22,417 nt of DNA from positions 1 through 22,417 of the IMG/VR virus record IMGVR_UViG_3300023296_000265. One strand, written 5' to 3'. The DNA is from a virus. The position numbers and the translations under genes are program-made. Position 1 is the stretch's first letter. Every line of letters starts with the position of its first letter. Shown in pieces: positions 18,884-22,417 of the stretch. The notes below the pieces were generated by a model, which saw only the letters and a list, made by a program, of their open reading frames with translations, ran no database searches and had not been told where the DNA came from.

Positions 18884-19438
18884 TTATTGTTTCCTTTTTA
18901 TTGTTGTTTTATTTCCAACGAATACGTTGAAAAGCTCGGTAGGCATTTCTTTGCCGTTTTCAATACGCTCCCGAACTAGCGCTTTGAGAGTCATGGGCTC
19001 AACCTTCAACTTTTGTGTTGGTTGATACCCACGCTCTGCTGCAAGGTTCGCATAATCAGCGGCCTTGTTATCCTCGTTGCGACCAAAAGATACGGATATC
19101 TCGTTTTTGATTATATCTCCTAGTCCATTGTTACGAAGCCAGTTAAACGCAGCATCTCTATTAGCAATAGTAATGTTTGCGCTGTAATTTGGTTTTACAT
19201 CTACTGAAGAACCATCCATAAGTTTAAGATGAGACAAACCCATCTCAGCCATCATGGTTGGAATAACTTCTCCCGATAGATATTCAAAATCTTTCTTTTT
19301 TTGTTTTAGATTTTTTTCTAGTATTTCTACTTCTTGATCTAAAAAATTTAATTTCTCCACTTGATCTGCTAGTGACTGAATGTTTTCAGTCTTCCCTAAC
19401 ATTTTTGTTTGGTCTTTCTCAAAGTCTATATTACTCAT
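18884..19438 (-). CDS. Conserved phage protein of the replication unit, unknown
   Basis: A 184-residue protein with an N-terminal coiled coil (about 20-52) and a domain beginning GEVIPTMMAEMGLSHLKLMD, then NRDAAFNWLRNNGLGDIIKN and EPMTLKALVRERIENGKEMP. I recall podophage proteins of this type next to the SSB gene; their role is not known to me. Higher GC in 18950-19150 than in its neighbours is notable. It overlaps the preceding gene by eight bases. Confidence 0.7.
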   Translation of the reverse strand: MSNIDFEKDQTKMLGKTENIQSLADQVEKLNFLDQEVEILEKNLKQKKKDFEYLSGEVIPTMMAEMGLSHLKLMDGSSVDVKPNYSANITIANRDAAFNWLRNNGLGDIIKNEISVSFGRNEDNKAADYANLAAERGYQPTQKLKVEPMTLKALVRERIENGKEMPTELFNVFVGNKTTIKRKQ

Positions 19439-19787
19439 CTATCTTTCCTCTTTCATATAAGTTAATTTGAATAGGATAATATTGTCTTTCTTGTTTATCC
19501 CATTTTAGTAAATTGTATTTACCGTTAGTCATGTCAGAAACTATCGAACAGGCCACACCAATAATTGCAGGATCTCCAGTTAATAATAAATGATCTTCTG
19601 TCGTAAAATCTTTTAAAGCTTTTCTAAGTTTAAAAATTAATGGACCAGGAGAAAATATTATTTGAGAAAGTTCCGGTAATAAAAAAACAAACTCACCATA
19701 TTTTGATGCGCCCATAATATTTATTTTAGGTCTACCTTCTGCAGTACCAGCAATTGTTTGAATGACATAAACTTTATTTTCTTTCAT
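19431..19787 (-). CDS. Conserved marine-phage protein of unknown function
   Basis: A 118-residue protein: KVYVIQTIAGTAEGRPKINI, then LLPELSQIIFSPGPLIFKLR and LLLTGDPAIIGVACSIVSDM. I recall it as a frequent neighbour of the replication genes in pelagic phages. A TTG at 19796 extends the frame, but the ATG at 19787 lies seven bases after TATATT and begins ATGAAAGA, the leaderless pattern of this genome. It opens the long leftward replication operon. Confidence 0.7.
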   Translation of the reverse strand: MKENKVYVIQTIAGTAEGRPKINIMGASKYGEFVFLLPELSQIIFSPGPLIFKLRKALKDFTTEDHLLLTGDPAIIGVACSIVSDMTNGKYNLLKWDKQERQYYPIQINLYERGKIDE

Positions 19788-19789
19788 GC

Positions 19790-19822
19790 TTGACAATATA
19801 GTTATAAATGTTATCTTGTCAA
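19790..19822. promoter_or_regulatory. Divergent interleaved promoters with 7-bp inverted -35 arms
   Basis: Plus: TTGACA (19790-19795), 16 bases, TATCTT (19812-19817), for the SNF2 helicase. Minus: TTGACA (19822-19817), 16 bases, TATATT (19800-19795), seven bases, ATG (19787). CTTGACA (19789-19795) and TGTCAAG (19817-19823) form an exact inverted repeat. The replication operon and the helicase gene therefore compete for polymerase. Confidence 0.7.
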
Positions 19823-19840
19823 GTAGAAAGAAGAAAAATT

Positions 19841-21271
19841 ATGAACTATAAATTTAAAACAAAACCATACAATCATCAAATGACTGCATTAGAAAAGTCA
19901 TGGAATAAAGAAAGTTATGCTTATTTCTTAGAAATGGGAACTGGCAAAACAAAAGTATTAATTGATAATTTAGCTATGCTTTATGATAAAGGTAAAGTTA
20001 ATGGTGCTTTAATTATCGCTCCTAAAGGAGTTGTAGGTACTTGGTATAGTAATGAATTACCAACTCATTTACCTGATCATATAGAGAATGTGACCGTATT
20101 GTGGCAAGCCAATATTACTAAAAAACAACAAGAAAGTTTAGATACTTTATTTAGTGGAGGTGAAAGTTTACATATTCTTATCATGAATGTTGAAGCTTTA
20201 AGTACCGAAAAAGGTTTTGCTTTTGCTAATAAATTTTTATCATGTCATGAAACTATGATGGCTATTGATGAGTCGACTACTATTAAAAATCCGCAGGCTA
20301 ATAGAACTAAAAATATTTTATCTTTAGGTAGAGAAACTAAATATAGAAGAATTATGACAGGTTCTCCTGTAACTAAAAATCCATTAGATTTATTTAGTCA
20401 ATGTTATTTTTTAGATCCGTTTCATTTAGATCATGAATCTTATTATTCATTTAGAATGAGATATGCTATTATGAAAACTGCAAACATTGCCGGCCGTCAA
20501 ATACAATTAGTTAATGGTTTTAAAAATTTAGGTGAATTATCTGACAAATTAAAGCCTTTCTCTTACCGTGTATTAAAAGAAGATTGCCTAGATTTACCTG
20601 ATAAAATATTTATTAAACGTCAAATAAGTCTATCTAAAGAACAACGTAAATTGTATGACCAAATGAAACAAGAAGCGTTAGCTATTTTAAATGGTAAACA
20701 AAGTACAACTGTTAATACTTTAACTCAATTAATGAGACTGCATCAAATTACTTGTGGTCATTTTACAGATGACAATGGTCAAACTCAAGCTATTGAAAAT
20801 AATAGAATAAAAGAATTATTAACTGTGTTGGAAGATATGGAAGGTAAAGCAATTATTTGGGCTCACTATCAATATGATATTAAAAACATAATTAAAGAAA
20901 TAGAAAAAGTTTATAGTCCGGGATCCGTGGTTGATTATTATGGGCTAACGCCTAAAGAAGATAGACAACCGAATATTAAGAAATTTCAAGACGACCCTAA
21001 GTGTCGGTTTTTTGTTGGCACACCCTCTACGGGCGGCTATGGCATTACTTTGACTGCTGCAAACACCGTTATTTACTATTCTAACGGATATGACTTGGAG
21101 AAAAGATTACAGTCCGAAGACCGTGCTCACCGAATAGGTCAGAAAAAACCGGTAACGTATGTTGATATTAATGCTGAAGATACGGTCGATGAAAAGATTG
21201 TTAAAGCTTTACGTAAAAAGATTGATATTGCTTCTGAAGTATTAGGAGAAGAATTAAAGTCATGGATTTAG
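19841..21271 (+). CDS. SNF2-type SF2 helicase/translocase
   Basis: A 476-residue DNA-dependent ATPase. Motifs: Y-x-H-Q near the start (PYNHQMTALE), Walker A MGTGKT (32-37), motif II DEST (143-146), motif III TGSP (173-176) and motif VI RAHRIGQ (428-434), the last being typical of SNF2 proteins. It probably remodels branched or protein-bound DNA in replication or recombination. A longer frame opens at ATG 19808, but the predicted transcription start is near 19824, so I start at 19841, which has AGAAAGAAG upstream. It is the only rightward gene in the right half of the window. Confidence 0.9.
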   Translation: MNYKFKTKPYNHQMTALEKSWNKESYAYFLEMGTGKTKVLIDNLAMLYDKGKVNGALIIAPKGVVGTWYSNELPTHLPDHIENVTVLWQANITKKQQESLDTLFSGGESLHILIMNVEALSTEKGFAFANKFLSCHETMMAIDESTTIKNPQANRTKNILSLGRETKYRRIMTGSPVTKNPLDLFSQCYFLDPFHLDHESYYSFRMRYAIMKTANIAGRQIQLVNGFKNLGELSDKLKPFSYRVLKEDCLDLPDKIFIKRQISLSKEQRKLYDQMKQEALAILNGKQSTTVNTLTQLMRLHQITCGHFTDDNGQTQAIENNRIKELLTVLEDMEGKAIIWAHYQYDIKNIIKEIEKVYSPGSVVDYYGLTPKEDRQPNIKKFQDDPKCRFFVGTPSTGGYGITLTAANTVIYYSNGYDLEKRLQSEDRAHRIGQKKPVTYVDINAEDTVDEKIVKALRKKIDIASEVLGEELKSWI

Positions 21272-21885
21272 TAGGATATACACACGTGGCGCGCTGGGAT
21301 TTTATTTAGCACCTTTCCTTAAATTATCAATAGGCCATAAAGGCTGGAAGTTACTGTAATGAAAGCATTTTTCTTGTTCTCCAGGTTTAGTCAAATCAAA
21401 GGTAGCGCATGGTTTTATATGATCTATGTGTATTTTATCAAAAGTCATTCCTTTTGTAAATTTAGATTCTAAATATTTTTTAAATTCTTCTGTTGTACAT
21501 CCTAATAATTCCATAGTTTTTTTAGATTTATCTATACCATTTAATGCGCCCCATGACCTTCTTCTCAATCTTTTTGTTAAACAAAAATTAATATCATTTT
21601 TTCTTCTAAAATTTTCTCTAATGTTTTGTTGTTTTCGAATTCTATCTTTATTTTCCAATAAATATTCTTTTATTTTTTCAGGGTTATTATCTCTATATCT
21701 TTTTTTAGTTAATAAACCTTTTTTACTTTTTTGATATTTAGAATAATATTCCTTAGATTTTTCTTTATTTTTTTGATGCCATTTTTTAGATCTAGCTATA
21801 ACTAATTCTTTATTTTTAAGATACCATTTTCTAGAAAGTTCTTTTTTTATTAATTTTTTTTCTTCTAAAGTCATCCTACTAAATC
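21265..21885. repeat. 13-bp inverted repeat flanking the HNH endonuclease gene
   Basis: GATTTAGTAGGAT (21265-21277) and its exact complement ATCCTACTAAATC (21873-21885) enclose the gene. AAAGTCAT also occurs as a direct repeat (21256-21263 and 21867-21874). The left copy contains the SNF2 stop codon; the right copy overlaps the HNH start. Confidence 0.65.
21302..21874 (-). CDS. HNH homing endonuclease
   Basis: A 190-residue protein. The N-terminal ~90 residues are a K/N/E-rich run of NK-E-K type repeats (WYLKNKELVIARSKKWHQKN), common in phage homing enzymes and probably DNA-contacting. The C-terminal HNH domain has HIDHIKPCATFD (149-160), N175 in YSNFQPLW and N184 in IDNLRKG, all expected residues. 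It is a likely mobile gene that cuts DNA of related phages lacking it. It lies between the SNF2 and M15 genes, framed by a 13-bp inverted repeat. The ATG has TAGTAGG just upstream. Confidence 0.85.
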   Translation of the reverse strand: MTLEEKKLIKKELSRKWYLKNKELVIARSKKWHQKNKEKSKEYYSKYQKSKKGLLTKKRYRDNNPEKIKEYLLENKDRIRKQQNIRENFRRKNDINFCLTKRLRRRSWGALNGIDKSKKTMELLGCTTEEFKKYLESKFTKGMTFDKIHIDHIKPCATFDLTKPGEQEKCFHYSNFQPLWPIDNLRKGAK

Positions 21886-21888
21886 TTT

Positions 21889-22383
21889 TTATTTGACATA
21901 TCTATCTGTACTTAAACCTAAAATTGGTTTGTACTCAATCTTACCATTTTTTTTAAAAGCAATCAAATACTCCTTACGATTTAAAGATATAGTTGGATTA
22001 TAAGAAATATGAACCCACCCTGAATTTGGGCCTTCTGATGGATCAAAGTACTCTAATATTAATTGGTCAAACATAAGGTTTTCTTTAACCCAATCTGATA
22101 ATTCATTATTGGGTAAATCAAATATTTCTATATCTGCCGCCATCCCTTGACAGTGCTGTGATGAATCTGAAGATCCAAGGCGCCTGTTTAAAATAATATC
22201 TCTATATCCGCTAGAAACCGTAACTACTTTATTATAGTGGCTCCTAATCGGCTGTAGGACCCTCTCACAAAGCAATCTTAGGTTTTCTGTATGTTGCTCC
22301 CCTGGAATGTTGTTAAGGCCCATCCTGGTCGCTGTCTGGGACTTAATCATCTCTGATAAGTGAAAATTTTTCGAAAGTTTCAT
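21889..22383 (-). CDS. M15A-type peptidase, possible endolysin
   Basis: A 164-residue zinc peptidase of the M15A type, expected to cut peptide links of peptidoglycan. Ligands and active site: SSGYR (57-61), SSQHCQGMAADIEI with H77 and D84, and GWVHISY with H125. N-terminal FHLSEMIKSQTATRMGL is also typical. It has no signal peptide, so as an endolysin it would need a holin; alternatively it is a structural peptidase. The ATG has TAGGAGAG upstream. Gene order beyond the right edge is not visible. Confidence 0.8.
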   Translation of the reverse strand: MKLSKNFHLSEMIKSQTATRMGLNNIPGEQHTENLRLLCERVLQPIRSHYNKVVTVSSGYRDIILNRRLGSSDSSQHCQGMAADIEIFDLPNNELSDWVKENLMFDQLILEYFDPSEGPNSGWVHISYNPTISLNRKEYLIAFKKNGKIEYKPILGLSTDRYVK

Positions 22384-22417
22384 GACTCTCCTATTTTATG
22401 ATTAACATGTAGATCAT

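Noticed and set aside
21271-21301. Terminator between the convergent SNF2 and HNH genes
   Set aside because: The short gap has CACGTGGCGCGCTGGG but no stem of useful length followed by a T-run.
22391-22417. Possible 3' end of another leftward gene (…MIYMLIIK then TAG)
   Set aside because: Only eight codons are visible before the window ends, so coding cannot be judged.

Overview
The window is a compact, AT-rich piece of a tailed bacteriophage genome. The phage origin is supported by a terminase small subunit (4797-5342), a phage family A DNA polymerase (12640-14736), a PrimPol primase, SF1 and SNF2-type helicases, DUF3310, a GP88-domain protein, a VRR-NUC nuclease, homing-type endonucleases and an M15 peptidase. 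The base composition, the many tiny overlapping genes and several small families that I recall from uncultured marine phages suggest a phage of a marine alphaproteobacterium, perhaps SAR11-like. The host is an inference. I see no integrase, no tRNA gene, no CRISPR array and no phage RNA polymerase.

Layout. Positions 1-1835 hold a leftward set of small genes and a 322-residue unknown protein, with two promoters that each contain a perfect palindrome. At 1870-1908 two interleaved divergent promoters drive the 322-residue gene leftward and, rightward, about 460 bases without a gene. The first ~300 bases of that stretch fold into strong hairpins (candidate structured RNA, 1915-2236). Next come short rightward genes and the GP88-domain gene (2374-3836). 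This part is threaded by heptamer arrays of the form CAAGCNN, which run into the 3' ends of genes on both strands. Then come a leftward VRR-NUC gene and two small genes, and a terminase small subunit divergent from them across a 36-bp double promoter.

Positions 5599-6106 are a gene-poor block carrying about thirteen copies, in both orientations, of a TGCGACACC element. An inverted 12-bp repeat brackets it. It is the best candidate for a replication origin, a packaging site or a centromere.

From 6107 to 19787 every gene points left and most overlap by 1-30 bases. Read in the direction of transcription (from 19787 down) the order is: two unknown proteins, an SSB-like candidate, PrimPol primase, SF1 helicase, DUF3310, PolA, small cytoplasmic and membrane proteins, zinc-ribbon proteins, a LAGLIDADG relic, more small proteins, a RecB-like nuclease and an HNH-like protein. 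An SNF2-type helicase is divergent at 19841-21271. An HNH homing endonuclease and an M15 peptidase (possible endolysin) close the window.

Working together: PrimPol, SF1 helicase, PolA, the SSB-like protein and the SNF2 helicase make a replication set, with the RecB-like and VRR-NUC nucleases for recombination and end processing. Transcription appears to rely on host-type TTGACA promoters. Several of these place the -10 box only 6-7 bases before an ATG, so leaderless transcripts are likely. Several genes below 60 residues were found by reading overlaps and ribosome sites directly.
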